A DNA stretch of 64,000 bases from Oscillatoria sp. SIO1A7 (GCA_010672965.1 JAAHFN010000002.1:169912-233911); one strand, 5' to 3'; positions 7,744 to 15,894 are shown, counted from the stretch's first letter. Translations and numbers: made by a program. Notes: a model not told the origin generated them from the letters alone.

Positions 7744-8763
7744 CTATGAATTTGGAATTGCTAATAAAGAATTAACTTGCTCTAAAAAGCGCCAAGCAAT
7801 TAACAATTGGGCAAACTCAACAGCGGATACTCGTTCGTGTTGCTGCTTGGGAATTGCTTGCTCTACTGGGATACCAGTTAAATAAACAATATGCTTTTCT
7901 AACTCGGCAATTGTATCTGGAGAGAGAAGGCCATCGATGTGAATAGTAATAACTTGTCGCCCCCAATAAATACTGGGCACGGCGGCAAGCAGAAAAGGTG
8001 GTTGTTTGCTTCCTAGCATTGCCGCTAAGTCAAAAGGCAGGGGCAAAGTCGGTAGCGATGTCGGTGCCGGTTCTATCATCATTTCCACTTTGAGGCTTCC
8101 TTCGGGTAATTGGCCATTAAATTCGTAGCGCCCCAATTGTTTGACCTGACTTTGATGTAGTTTAATGACTGTTGTAGCGTTGGTTTTTTGGAAATCAATC
8201 CAGCGCTTATAAGCGGCTTCCCGAGCCAGCATTTCTGCGACTATCGCTTGGGAATCATGGCCTCGCTTCTTGACATCCCGCTCGTATTTCCACTTCCACT
8301 TGACATCGCGATCGGGATCGACATAGATGCTGAAGTCTAGCATCGGCTGCAACTCTGGGTAAAGAGCATGCAGACCTTCTATGATGACAATCGGGGTGGG
8401 AGAAAAGGACGCGGGCGGCTCGAATTTGCCCGTGGTATGGTTATAAATAGGGACTTTTATAGACCGCCCTTTTTTTAGTTCCCTTAAATGTTCGGCGAGC
8501 AAGTCTAAATGATTGGCTTCCGGGTCTAAGGGCAGGCGTTTGCTAATTTTTCTCTGCTGGCGGTCCTCCTTATGATAGCCATCCATTTCAATGTTACTGA
8601 CAATATCTTTACCAAGAAGGCGGCGAATGCCATTGCTATAGGTGGTTTTGCCGCTGCCGCTGTCCCCAGATACGCCAATAATAATCGGGACGCGCAGGCG
8701 ATCGAGCAGAGCGCGCAGAGTGAGACATTCGATATCTTGTTTGTTCTGGGCTTGTGGTTCCAT
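7744..8763 (-). CDS. Phosphoribulokinase/uridine kinase-family P-loop kinase
   Basis: A 339-residue protein with Walker A GDSGSGKTT (33-41), EMDGYHKEDR (about 58-67, the substrate-binding region of the PRK/Udk family), YNHTTGKF and VIIEGLHALYPEL (about 127-139). The family phosphorylates ribulose-5-phosphate, uridine or pantothenate. The Calvin-cycle cyanobacterial Prk starts differently and carries regulatory Cys residues in the P-loop that are absent here, so I treat this as the second, uncharacterised PRK-like paralogue found in several cyanobacteria. Residues 230-339 form an extra C-terminal domain of unknown role. Single gene, MITE upstream. Confidence 0.82.
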   Translation of the reverse strand: MEPQAQNKQDIECLTLRALLDRLRVPIIIGVSGDSGSGKTTYSNGIRRLLGKDIVSNIEMDGYHKEDRQQRKISKRLPLDPEANHLDLLAEHLRELKKGRSIKVPIYNHTTGKFEPPASFSPTPIVIIEGLHALYPELQPMLDFSIYVDPDRDVKWKWKYERDVKKRGHDSQAIVAEMLAREAAYKRWIDFQKTNATTVIKLHQSQVKQLGRYEFNGQLPEGSLKVEMMIEPAPTSLPTLPLPFDLAAMLGSKQPPFLLAAVPSIYWGRQVITIHIDGLLSPDTIAELEKHIVYLTGIPVEQAIPKQQHERVSAVEFAQLLIAWRFLEQVNSLLAIPNS

Positions 8764-8811
8764 AATTGCTACCCGTCAAATTCAAGCTATTCTATGGATT
8801 TGGTAATGTAA

Positions 8812-8904
8812 TAGAACTTGCGCAACGACAAAGTGCGATCGGGGCTATCGCGGGGGGATTGCCCCTACAAACAACCAAAGCAAGGATGTTTTGCGTAAGT
8901 GCTG
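8812..8904. mobile_element. MITE, family E
   Basis: Left end AGAACTTGCGCAACGACAAAG is nearly identical to the inverted right end of the copy at 2676-2787; right end TTTGCGTAAGTGCT. The middle carries GGGGATTGCCCCTACAAAC as in that copy. It sits 50 bp upstream of the PRK-like gene start. Confidence 0.7.
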
Positions 8905-8979
8905 TGTAATTAAATGCCATGTCAACATCTGGGCTAGGTCCTGGAATGACTCTATATTTAAATATAAAATGCCAGTAAG

Positions 8980-9633
8980 ATGCCAGAACAGAATCGCGAT
9001 AATCGCAAGCAAATGACCGGAAATGGACCTTCGTCACCGCGCTCTGCTCTCACGATCCTATTGCCCGCCGCTCTGGGTATGGCTCTCATCGTCTGGGCTT
9101 GGCGCTGGTTGCTGGCTATAGGGTTACTACTCACCATCGGGGGGCTTTGGAAATATTTTCAAGCGAAACAGCAGGAGCATTTGGAGCAGCTTAATGAAAT
9201 TTTTTACCAGATTCTGCAAGAGCATCAGGGTCGGGTGACTACTCTGGATTTCGCGATCGCTGCCAACATCACCGGCTTGGAAGCCCAGAAGTATTTGCAA
9301 GAACGAGCCGGAGAATTTGGTGCCGATTTTGAAGTCAACACCAGCGGCGGAATTGTCTATTGCTTCTCCAGCGTTAAGGTTTCTGGCTGGGACTCCTCCG
9401 AGTCGCCAGAACTCAAGCAACTTTCGGGGATCTCTGCTGACTCCGCCGCCAAAGTGCCGCGATCGCTAAATCAATCCCAACTCGCCGATCGCTTTGGAGT
9501 CCATGCCGGCACGATTCGCAACCACAGATCCAAACCCGACTTTATTGCCTGGAGTCGTACCAAAGATCCCGCTGGTATTGCCTGGACTTACTCTCCAGAC
9601 ACCAAAGAGTTTTTGCCAATCCAAAACGGATGA
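8980..9633 (+). CDS. Conserved membrane-anchored hypothetical protein
   Basis: A 217-residue protein. Residues about 22-59 hold two closely spaced hydrophobic segments (ALTILLPAALGMALIVWAW and LLAIGLLLTIGGLW), then a coiled-coil/winged-helix-like part (EHLEQLNEIFYQILQEHQGR ... DFAIAANITGLEAQKYLQER) and a C-terminal segment with a helix-turn-helix look (SQLADRFGVHAGTIRNHRS, about 168-186). The pattern of a membrane hairpin with cytosolic wHTH is seen in cyanobacterial hypothetical proteins. Possibly a membrane-linked regulator; function unknown. The start MPEQNRDNRK is 20 bp into a clear intergenic region. Confidence 0.6.
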   Translation: MPEQNRDNRKQMTGNGPSSPRSALTILLPAALGMALIVWAWRWLLAIGLLLTIGGLWKYFQAKQQEHLEQLNEIFYQILQEHQGRVTTLDFAIAANITGLEAQKYLQERAGEFGADFEVNTSGGIVYCFSSVKVSGWDSSESPELKQLSGISADSAAKVPRSLNQSQLADRFGVHAGTIRNHRSKPDFIAWSRTKDPAGIAWTYSPDTKEFLPIQNG

Positions 9634-9637
9634 TCTT

Positions 9638-9765
9638 ATATCAAATCCGGTTAAGCAGTCACAGTTTGTAGGGGCACCGCCCCTACGGTATTTATGGGTA
9701 ATTAAACCGATTCGATCTAGCACTACGCAAATGAGTTATAGCGTTTCTCAAATTGATGTGAGGCG
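9638..9765. repeat. Cluster of broken MITE ends
   Basis: Three ends abut: TATATCAAATCCGGTTAA with GTAGGGGC...GCCCCTAC and AATTAAACCGAT (family I, about 9640-9708), CTAGCACTACGCAAATGAG (family D end, 9717-9735) and TATAGCGTTTCTCAAATTG (family C end, 9737-9755). Shows repeated insertion at one locus. Confidence 0.65.
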
Positions 9766-9833
9766 CTTTTCTCCAAGAAATATTAGATTAGAGGAAGGAT
9801 AATCGAAGCGATGCAGGTCGATCGCAGAGGTAA

Positions 9834-9971
9834 GGGACTTGCAAGTTAATAATGTACCGGTTATTGGGCTATGCCCCGGAGGGCAGGCTTTCGCCTACGA
9901 CTCCGCGAGCGCCCGAACGGTGACGGTCAAAGAACGCTTAGAGACTGGTACTTTATTTTTGCGCAAGTCCC
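9834..9971. mobile_element. MITE with GGGACTTGC ends
   Basis: Left end GGGACTTGCAAGT and right end TTGCGCAAGTCCC, with TAA on both outer sides (9831-9833 and 9972-9974). The interior holds a palindromic GCCCCGGAGGGCAGGC-type repeat. It interrupts or abuts the hydrolase remnant. Confidence 0.6.
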
Positions 9972-10102
9972 TAACTGCTATCTCGGGCTCTAAGAAGTTG
10001 GTCAGCTTTGCCGAAGCCGGACATGGTTCCCTGCTCTTCTTTGATGCTGCTCAATGGCAAAAAGAGCTGGCGCAGTTTCTCGATCGCCAACTCAAAAAGT
10101 AG
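9972..10102 (+). pseudogene. C-terminal remnant of an alpha/beta hydrolase
   Basis: After the MITE, the frame reads LVSFAEAGHGSLLFFDAAQW and then QKELAQFLDRQLKK. This is the look of the last ~40 residues of an alpha/beta hydrolase, with the catalytic His in AGHG. No upstream nucleophile or Asp region is found. It ends directly at a GTGTGGG repeat. Confidence 0.5.
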
Positions 10103-10300
10103 GGTGTGGGGTGTAGGGTGTGGGGTGTGGGGTAGGGTGTTGGTGATGAGGGGTTGTCACCGTTTTTTTTGACAACCGGAATCGTTCCTAATTGAAACCC
10201 GAATCCAGAGTTCCCGTAGGACTTTCCAGCTCCCGAAAGCGGTCGGGAAATAGTATGAAGTTTCCCTACACAAGAGCACCCCACACCCCACACAAGCGGG
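10102..10300. repeat. GTGTAGG/GTGTGGG run and inverted copy of the dispersed block
   Basis: Heptamers at 10102-10140; then about 10200-10275 carries, on the minus strand, GTAGGGAAACTTCATACTAT and GAAAGTCCTAC, matching 378-449 on the plus strand; then CACACCC heptamers to about 10300. Confidence 0.8.
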
Positions 10301-10467
10301 TGCTCTTGTGTGGGGGCGTCTCCGCTCAGGGCGAGCGGGCTCAGGAGATCTCTGCCCAAAGAGCGCATACGGCCGGAAAGTCTCTACACTCTTCAATTCG
10401 CAAAGCACGCCGAGCGCTCTTTTGTACGAGTTTGTGCGCCAATGCTTCGCCCTTATAAAATTCAAGC

Positions 10468-10857
10468 CTAAACAATTGCGGCGATCGCAGTTCTTTCGAG
10501 GCAAGCGTTAATAGTTTGTAGTATTTTATTTAGGCGAACTGGTTTTACGAGATAATCGTTCGCCCCCAGTTCCCGAGCTTGAGAGCGACTAGCTAAGGAA
10601 TCTAACCCAGTCAGAAATATAAAGGGAATGTCGGCTGTTGCTACATCAGCGCGTAATTGCTGGAGAAATCCATAGCCATCCAGCTTTGGCATTTTAATGT
10701 CGCAGACAACCAGGTCTGGCAGAAAGTCTTTGCTCAACTGCAAGCCCTTTAAACCATTGTCAGCACTAAGTACATGAAAATCTTCGTATCGCAAAAAATC
10801 TCTCAAGCAGAACCTATTGTTACTGTTGTCATCGACAATCAATACTTTTTCTTTCAT
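10468..10857 (-). CDS. Stand-alone response regulator (CheY-like receiver)
   Basis: A 129-residue single receiver domain. MKEKVLIVDDNSNNR carries the acidic pair (Asp9, Asp10), Asp53 in VVCDIKMPKLDG is the phospho-acceptor, FLTGL gives the Thr/Ser switch and LVKPV the conserved Lys. No output domain follows. I chose the ATG at 10855-10857 because the 41 residues upstream are not receiver-like. It would be phosphorylated by a separate histidine kinase, unknown here. No strong ribosome site is visible. Confidence 0.88.
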   Translation of the reverse strand: MKEKVLIVDDNSNNRFCLRDFLRYEDFHVLSADNGLKGLQLSKDFLPDLVVCDIKMPKLDGYGFLQQLRADVATADIPFIFLTGLDSLASRSQARELGANDYLVKPVRLNKILQTINACLERTAIAAIV

Positions 10858-11108
10858 GGGATTAGATTCAATAGTTTTACAGCGATCGCTACCAAGTCTT
10901 GTTTCGCTCTTTTCCTTTTTGACGTAGCGGCTGCTTTCAAGCGGAAGGCCAGCGCGGAAAATTATGCGTATTATTGGCAATATAGCAGTCAGCAGTCAGC
11001 TCTCAGCTCAGAAGAACCGTGCAGGGCAACGCCCAACAGCAATTAGCCAAAGCCTTGCAAATTATCGTCTTGGCATTTTGGAATTGTTCTAAGCAATTCG
11101 CTTGCTGC

Positions 11109-11215
11109 TATAGCAGTAAGCTATTAGCTGTCATTGCTCAGCAGTCAGCTAAAGTCCTGCCATACGCACTCTTTGAGATTTGTAACTGTCCGTTCCCTTA
11201 ATCGGTAGTGCTATA
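11109..11215. mobile_element. MITE, family B
   Basis: Ends TATAGCAGTAAGC (left) and GGTAGTGCTATA (right); inside, CAGTCAGCTAAAGTCCTGC and TTTGTAACTGTC recur at 31324-31433. A second TATAGCAGTCAG start at 10981 suggests two copies or a nested copy. Others at 33776, 59073 and 62951. Confidence 0.65.
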
Positions 11216-11568
11216 TAATAAATAATTTTTGCTAATCTGCCAGAGCGATCGCCTCAATAGTCAAAGAATTGAGGGAGAAACAGAATTGCTTGTCCTCCCT
11301 CAGAAACTGGCAAAATTGAGATGATGTCAATCTAGCTCGATCGGGTTGGGGAGATAATTGAGATAAAGATGCCCCCAATAGCTCCCCCCTGTAGATGAAG
11401 ATGCCCCTGATGGCTTCCCCTATCGAAATCAAGTTGGTACTTATTATTATTGCCACCATTTTTTCTAAAAGGCAAGAGGGTAACTGCAATAACCCATTTT
11501 TGCAGGATTATAACCCCTCCAAAAGCCTCGCCAGCTATGAGATTCGAGGGTTGCAGAAGCTAGGAAAG

Positions 11569-11699
11569 TATAGCGGTTCTCAAATGGATGTGAGGTTTCT
11601 GGGGCGAAGCATCCCAGCACGGAAATTCCCGTTCGGAGCTAAGAGATACTTCGGGGATGCTGTCGCCCCTACGTTTTCTTTCATTTGAGAAACGCTATA
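11569..11699. mobile_element. MITE, family C
   Basis: 131 bp. TATAGCGGTTCTCAAATGG at one end, TTTGAGAAACGCTATA at the other; interior arms GGGGCGAAGCATCCC and GGGGATGCTGTCGCCCCT are a second inverted repeat. The most abundant family in the window (about eleven copies or parts). Confidence 0.85.
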
Positions 11700-11998
11700 T
11701 CTCTGCAATCTTTTGCTGTAAATTACCGGGCTGGCCTTGAGAAAAAATTGGCTTTGGCTCTGAGTAAATACGGAGATGACCTTGGCCTTATGGGACAGAA
11801 GACGAAACAGCGCCGCGAGGTGGGAGCGAGGGAGGTGGGAGCGAGGCCATCTGCCTGTAGCCAAAACCGAGGCTTGGCTGGAGGATCGTCCCCAAGATGT
11901 CTATGTGCCAGAACAATACCGGGCTCTAAAAGGAATACTAGATCGACCGAGCAATCCTTTTGCTTAATTTAATCTGCTACGGTGGAGCGATCGCGGCT
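11700..11998 (+). other. Probable gene debris
   Basis: Two overlapping plus frames carry protein-like pieces (LEKKLALALSKYGDDLGLMG in one; KTEAWLEDRPQDVYVPEQYR in the other, ending NPFA at 11967). They may be one gene broken by frameshifts. I do not recognise the family. Confidence 0.3.
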
Positions 11999-12227
11999 GG
12001 GAGCATTTCAATTTCGTATCTATCCGCCAGCCCCTTGGGCGTAAGCCCAAGGGGCTGGCGGCTGGCGCGGCTACACAAACTCTCGCCCAGAGGGCTGCCC
12101 CGTTATAGCGCTACGCGCAAGTCAAAAGTCAAAAGTAAAAAGTCAAAGGTAGTCTCTGACTAAGGAACGAGCGTTTATAAATGTCTTAACTCATTTGCGT
12201 AGTGCTATACAAAAGTGAAATGCTCCC
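11999..12227. mobile_element. MITE, family G, with a family D MITE nested inside
   Basis: Outer ends GGGAGCATTTCAA and GTGAAATGCTCCC. The interior (GCGCGGCTACACAAAC, AGGGCTGCCCCG) matches the uninterrupted family G copy at 13788-13886 (GCGCGGCTACACAAAC, AGGGCTCCCGG). A family D element (12104-12209) with ends TATAGCGCTACGC and GCGTAGTGCTATA splits it before CAAAAGTGAAATGC. Confidence 0.8.
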
Positions 12228-12234
12228 ATCTCGG

Positions 12235-12311
12235 CAAGGGCAAAGTTACCTTAATGTCTGCCGAAAGCTGACGGATATGTTTGTATAATATAAGGTGTAA
12301 ATTAAATGGCT
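12235..12311 (+). promoter_or_regulatory. Promoter/leader of the broken VapB-type gene, duplicated at 12894-12971
   Basis: CAAGGGCAAAGTT ... GAAAGCTGACGGATATGTTT then TATAAT (12284-12289), TAAGG and AAATTAAATGGCTA. The same 77 bp occurs 659 bp downstream at 12894-12971 with few differences. It probably marks the original start of two tandem toxin-antitoxin units. Confidence 0.7.
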
Positions 12312-12608
12312 ATATTTAATATGACTGCACAACTGCGCCAAAGAGCCATTGAGTTAGTTGACCAATTGCCTCAAGAAATGTTAAGCGAGGCTGTCGGTAT
12401 TCTAGAATCTTTGCGCTTGAAGGCTGAGGAACCCAAAGGCGTCTCTGTAGAAGAATCGCAGCCGAAGCCCGGGAATCTGTGGGAGGCGATCGTCCAATGG
12501 CGCGAGGAGTATGCCGTCGAAGAACTGGATATCGATCCGGATGAAATTTGGGGGGATGTTCGCGATTCTCCTTACGGAGACGCTTCGCGAACGTTCCCCA
12601 GGTCGTGA
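12306..12608 (+). pseudogene. VapB-type antitoxin with C-terminus altered by a hairpin insertion
   Basis: The 100-residue frame begins MAIFNMTAQLRQRAIELVDQ, with a helical antitoxin-like N-terminus and an acidic middle (DIDPDEIWGDVRD). At 12558-12592 a hairpin repeat interrupts it; the current frame then reads SPYGDASRTFPRS and stops. Another frame after the insert reads SPGREFSWDE followed by TGA, which looks like the original ending (the PGREFSWD-type tail is usual in such proteins). The toxin-binding tail has thus been lost. It lies 15 bp before the PIN gene and shares its promoter. Confidence 0.7.
12558..12592. repeat. Hairpin repeat inserted in the antitoxin gene
   Basis: Outer arms GTTCGCGA and TCGCGAAC, inner arms TCTCC and GGAGA. 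Same element as 7333-7364 and about 2738-2768. Confidence 0.8.
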
Positions 12609-12623
12609 GTTTAGTTGGGATGA

Positions 12624-12923
12624 ATGATGAGATTTTTACTGGATACTAATGTTGTATCTGAATTAGCTCGTCCCGTACCGAACCCTTTGGTTCGTGCAAA
12701 TATAGATCGATTCGCTGGCGATTTGGCTCTGGCAAGCGTTTCGCTGCATGAAATGCTTTACGGTGCGCTACGCTTGCCTGAGTCCCGAAAGCGCCGCGCC
12801 GTTTTTGCCGGGCTCGACTATACTCGGGCGACGATGCAGATTTTGCCTTATGACGAAGGAGCTGCTATTTGGCACGCTCGGGAGCGATCGCAACAAGGGC
12901 AAAGTTGGTTTAATGCCTGCTGA
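12624..12923 (+). pseudogene. Truncated VapC-type PIN toxin
   Basis: MMRFLLDTNVVSELARPVPN carries the first PIN Asp, and SLHEMLYGALRLP the conserved Glu. The sequence stops at residue 99, just after WHARERSQQGQ, where family members continue for about 30 more residues with the remaining acidic residues (the ADGQIA-type segment). The truncation coincides with the left edge of the second copy of the 77-bp repeat (12894), so recombination between repeats is the likely cause. It should lack RNase activity. Confidence 0.72.
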
Positions 12924-13090
12924 AAGCTGACGGATATGTTTCTATAATATAAGGTGTAAATTAAATGGCTAGAAGCTTTGATAAAGCTCGCTGCAATTCG
13001 GGAAGTTGATAATTAATTTGCGCGGTCTGTTGGTTATGCCTGGTCTGCATCCGCCAGCAGAAATTTAGCAGCCGATTGAAGGAGGTGAAG

Positions 13091-13651
13091 ATGCCTGTCA
13101 CGCTACTGAGGCGACAGTTTACAGTCCGGGAATACCACCAAATGACGGAAGCCGGTATTCTCAGAGAAGACGATCGCTTGGAATTGATAAAAGGAGAAAT
13201 CATCCGTATGTCTCCAATTGGCCCGAGACAGGCCGCCTATGCGAAGCGGTTAAATCAGCTTTTTTCTCTAAAATTGGGGGATCGCGTTCTAATTGGAGTT
13301 CAAGACCCGGTACAGCTAGACAATATCTCGGAACCCCAACCGGACGTAACGTTGCTCGAACCCCGCGAAGATTTCTATGCAACCGCACATCCCCGGCCAG
13401 AGGATATCTTTCTGCTAGTTGAAATAGCAGATACGACCGTTGCCTACGATCGAGATGTGAAAGTTGCCCTCTATTGCGATCGGGGAATTGCCGAAGTCTG
13501 GCTGGTCGATCTCAAGAAACAATGCCTGGAACTGTACCGACAGCCTTCTGCTAATGGTTATCTCTACGTTCGCAAGTTACAGCGAGGTGACAGCCTTATC
13601 ATCCAAGCATTTCCAGACATTAGTTTTACTGCCGACGAGGTGCTGGGATAG
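13091..13651 (+). CDS. Uma2 family (DUF820) putative endonuclease
   Basis: A 186-residue protein of the PD-(D/E)XK-like Uma2 family, very abundant in cyanobacteria. Seen: the N-terminal FTVREYHQMTEAGILREDDR, LELIKGEIIRMSP, QPDVTLLEP (Asp of the active site), VEIADTTVAYDRDVKV with the catalytic Glu and Lys-like positions, and AEVWLVDLKKQ. The ATG at 13091 follows AGGAGG (13081-13086) by a good spacing; the in-frame TTG at 13076 does not. Cellular role is unknown. Stand-alone. Confidence 0.9.
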   Translation: MPVTLLRRQFTVREYHQMTEAGILREDDRLELIKGEIIRMSPIGPRQAAYAKRLNQLFSLKLGDRVLIGVQDPVQLDNISEPQPDVTLLEPREDFYATAHPRPEDIFLLVEIADTTVAYDRDVKVALYCDRGIAEVWLVDLKKQCLELYRQPSANGYLYVRKLQRGDSLIIQAFPDISFTADEVLG

Positions 13652-13654
13652 GGG

Positions 13655-13787
13655 AGTGGAGGAAGCACTGGCGATCGCGGAAATGGTGCTGGACTACGAT
13701 CGCCTCAGTCCAGTCCAAGAGCTGCTCTTTCGGGAAGCGTGGCTTGGACGCTCCTATAAAGAAACCGCCAAAAGCTCCGTCAAATAG
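13655..13787 (+). pseudogene. N-terminal fragment of a vMAP/EAD-like helical domain protein cut by a MITE
   Basis: From GTG 13655: VEEALAIAEMVLDYDRLSPV, then QELLFREAWLGRSYKETAKSS. This resembles the N-terminal helical domain (about 80 residues, often continuing YDPDYIKD) that cyanobacterial NTPase and WD40 signalling proteins carry. It stops where a family G MITE begins. Continuation after the MITE (TCGTCGCCCTTCC...) gives no recognisable protein. Confidence 0.55.
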
Positions 13788-13886
13788 GGAGCATTTCAAA
13801 GAAAGTACCTTGCCGCCTGACGCCTAAAGGCGCGGCTACACAAACAAAGCCCTTAAGGGCTCCCGGTAGCAAAAGTGAAACGCTCC
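13788..13886. mobile_element. MITE, family G, with 11-bp target duplication
   Basis: 99 bp, ends GGAGCATTTC and GAAACGCTCC. CCGTCAAATAG occurs on both sides (13777-13787 and 13887-13897), a clear target-site duplication. Confidence 0.88.
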
Positions 13887-13916
13887 CCGTCAAATAGTCG
13901 TCGCCCTTCCGACCGC

Positions 13917-14085
13917 TTCAAAAGAGTCTTAAGCCCCCCTTTTTAAGCTTTTTAAGGGGGGTTGGGGGGATCCGGCATTGGTTAACGATAGGGTATTTTT
14001 TGGCTTACTCGCACGAGTTGGCTGCGCCAACGTCCCGGAGCCGCTCCCTATGATATCGAGACATTTTTGATTTTGGCGAAGGTAT
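13917..14085. mobile_element. Element H, partial, overlapping the 3' end of nnr
   Basis: CTTAAGCCCCCC...GGGGGGTTGGGGGGATCC, GGCATTGGTTAACGATAGGG and a right end TTTTGGCGAAGGTATTG. The same order occurs in reverse at 24118-24322, where both ends (ATACCTTCGCC / GGCGAAGGTAT) are present. The last ~15 residues of nnr are encoded by it. Confidence 0.7.
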
Positions 14086-15664
14086 TGTTCAAAAAACCGG
14101 GTTTCTGACTCCGATTGATATTTTTTGTTGGCAGCGCCGGAAGCAAGTATTGAGTCAAGGTAAAAGCATCCACCCCTAGCTCCGTTCTTTCCAGAGCGGC
14201 GAGTTGGGCGGCGCGAGCATGCCACCAAACTGAGGTCAGAACTGCGCCCTGCCAAGTCTGCTGGGAAGAGGAGGCAGCTTGGGCAATGAGGCCCCCCATC
14301 AGACCCGTAAGAACATCTCCACTACCGCCTCGGGCAAGTGCCGCAGAGCTTTCGGGATTAATCCAGATTGCGCCGTTGGGATGAGCGATCGCCACCCTTG
14401 CCCCTTTGAGAACTACCACTGCACCGCTTTCCCGCGCCGCCGCCTCCACAGCGCGAGTCCGATCGCCCAGTTGCTCGGTCAGATGCGGAAACAAGCGCTT
14501 AAATTCTCCGAGATGGGGAGTCAGAATAGTAGGAGCCTCTCTTTTTAATAAAGTGGCAGCGCCCAACTGGGACAGAATATTCAAACCATCGGCATCTAAG
14601 ACCAGAGGAGCAGAGCTAGCTAAGACTCTTTCTACTAAAGATGCGACATCGCGACTCAGACCCGGACCGCAAGCGATCGCCGCGTATGAATTCAAATCAA
14701 TTTCCTCGGGCAAACTAGCGATCGCCCCGTTTTCCGTTTCCCGACAGCCGACAATAAGCGCCTCTGGCAAATGACTATTTAATATAGATTTCAGAGATTC
14801 CGGCACTGCAATAGAAAGCATTCCCACTCCACTGGCTCTAGCGCCGAGTCCTGCTAAAATCGCCGCTCCCCCATATTTGCGCGAGCCACAAATTAGGAGC
14901 AAATGTCCTAGCCGATACTTGTGAGCGGCGGGCGGGCGGGGCAAGGGCAAATTGGCGATCGCCGATGTATTAGTAATGCGCTGTATAGCCGGAGGATTTC
15001 CCAGCACTGCCCAAATATCTGCTAGGGGCAAGTCAAAATCAATCAGCTCCGCATCGCCGAGATATTCTAATGTTGAGTCTTGGAGCAATCCCAACTTCCA
15101 CAAGCCCAAACAGAAAGTGCGAGTTGCGCGCAAGCAAATGCCCATCACTTGTCCGGTATCCGAATGCAGTCCCGAGGGAATATCGATACTCAGCACGGGT
15201 TGCGATCGCTGATTGATTTCCTTAATAGCCCCGGCGATCGGATCTTGGATAGGTCGCTCTAACCCAAATCCAAACAAACCATCTACTAAAAAGTCGCAAT
15301 CTTGCAGGGGGGCAATCTCTTCATAAAAAGGAATTCCCAAACTCTCTGCATAGCGAGCGTGGTATTTTGTTAGTTCTTTGAGCTTGGTAAAAGGGCAATA
15401 AATAGTAACGGGATGGCCTCTAAAATGCAGCTCCCGAGCCACGACCAAGGCATCGCCGCCATTGTGGCCTGGGCCGACTAATATACCAGCGCGGCCTTTG
15501 GGATAAATGATTTCAATGCGACGGGCAATCAATCCCGCGACTTTTTCCATTAAAGCGGCTACGGGCATTCCCGCCTCAAAGACTCGCCCTTCGATCGCCT
15601 GCATTTGTTTGGCAGTAACGACAATTTGCTCTATTTGCTCTGACCTGGTTTGCATGGTTTGCAT
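14048..15664 (-). CDS. nnr: Bifunctional NAD(P)H-hydrate epimerase / ADP-dependent dehydratase
   Basis: Repairs hydrated NAD(P)H. The N-terminal YjeF_N epimerase domain (about 15-215) has VGPGHNGGDALVVARELHF (about 62-80), DGLFGFGLERPI and the Ser-Ile-Asp-Ile-Pro-Ser-Gly motif (about 157-163). The C-terminal ribokinase-like dehydratase domain (about 240-515) has RLGHLLLICGSRKYGGAA, a Thr-Pro-His-Xaa-Gly-Glu segment and GGSGDVLTGLMGG with the catalytic Asp. 538 residues, slightly long. The extreme C-terminus (about FLNNTFAKIKNVSIS) is contributed by mobile element H and is not family sequence. N-terminus MQTMQTRSEQ: the second Met is equally possible. Confidence 0.92.
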   Translation of the reverse strand: MQTMQTRSEQIEQIVVTAKQMQAIEGRVFEAGMPVAALMEKVAGLIARRIEIIYPKGRAGILVGPGHNGGDALVVARELHFRGHPVTIYCPFTKLKELTKYHARYAESLGIPFYEEIAPLQDCDFLVDGLFGFGLERPIQDPIAGAIKEINQRSQPVLSIDIPSGLHSDTGQVMGICLRATRTFCLGLWKLGLLQDSTLEYLGDAELIDFDLPLADIWAVLGNPPAIQRITNTSAIANLPLPRPPAAHKYRLGHLLLICGSRKYGGAAILAGLGARASGVGMLSIAVPESLKSILNSHLPEALIVGCRETENGAIASLPEEIDLNSYAAIACGPGLSRDVASLVERVLASSAPLVLDADGLNILSQLGAATLLKREAPTILTPHLGEFKRLFPHLTEQLGDRTRAVEAAARESGAVVVLKGARVAIAHPNGAIWINPESSAALARGGSGDVLTGLMGGLIAQAASSSQQTWQGAVLTSVWWHARAAQLAALERTELGVDAFTLTQYLLPALPTKNINRSQKPGFLNNTFAKIKNVSIS

Positions 15665-15729
15665 TTCAATTTCAAGATAAAATAGAAGGTAGCTTATACT
15701 ATATTTTGCTTTTTAGCTGCGACGGTTCA

Positions 15730-15814
15730 GATCCCCCCAACCCCCCTTTCCAAGGGGGGCTCCCTTCTTAAGCCCCCCGATGAATTGCAATTCATCGGGG
15801 GGTTTGGGGGGATC
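15730..15814. repeat. Inverted-repeat element with G/C homopolymer arms
   Basis: GATCCCCCCAACCCCCC ... GGGGGGTTTGGGGGGATC, with inner arms CCCCGATGAATTG/CAATTCATCGGGG. Relatives at 13933-13975, 24205-24295 and 24362-24450. Lies upstream of nnr and may act as a terminator in either direction. Confidence 0.75.
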
Positions 15815-15894
15815 GAACCCACAATTTTAAGCGTCGCCTTGCCACTACCCATCAAAAGACCAAGACAGATTATAACTAACGTTAATTGATAATT

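Noticed and set aside
7744..8763. Calvin-cycle phosphoribulokinase
   Set aside because: P-loop region lacks the regulatory Cys and the cyanobacterial Prk N-terminus; better viewed as a PRK-like paralogue.
11232..11489. 85-codon minus frame
   Set aside because: No recognisable domain, no ribosome site, surrounded by MITE debris.
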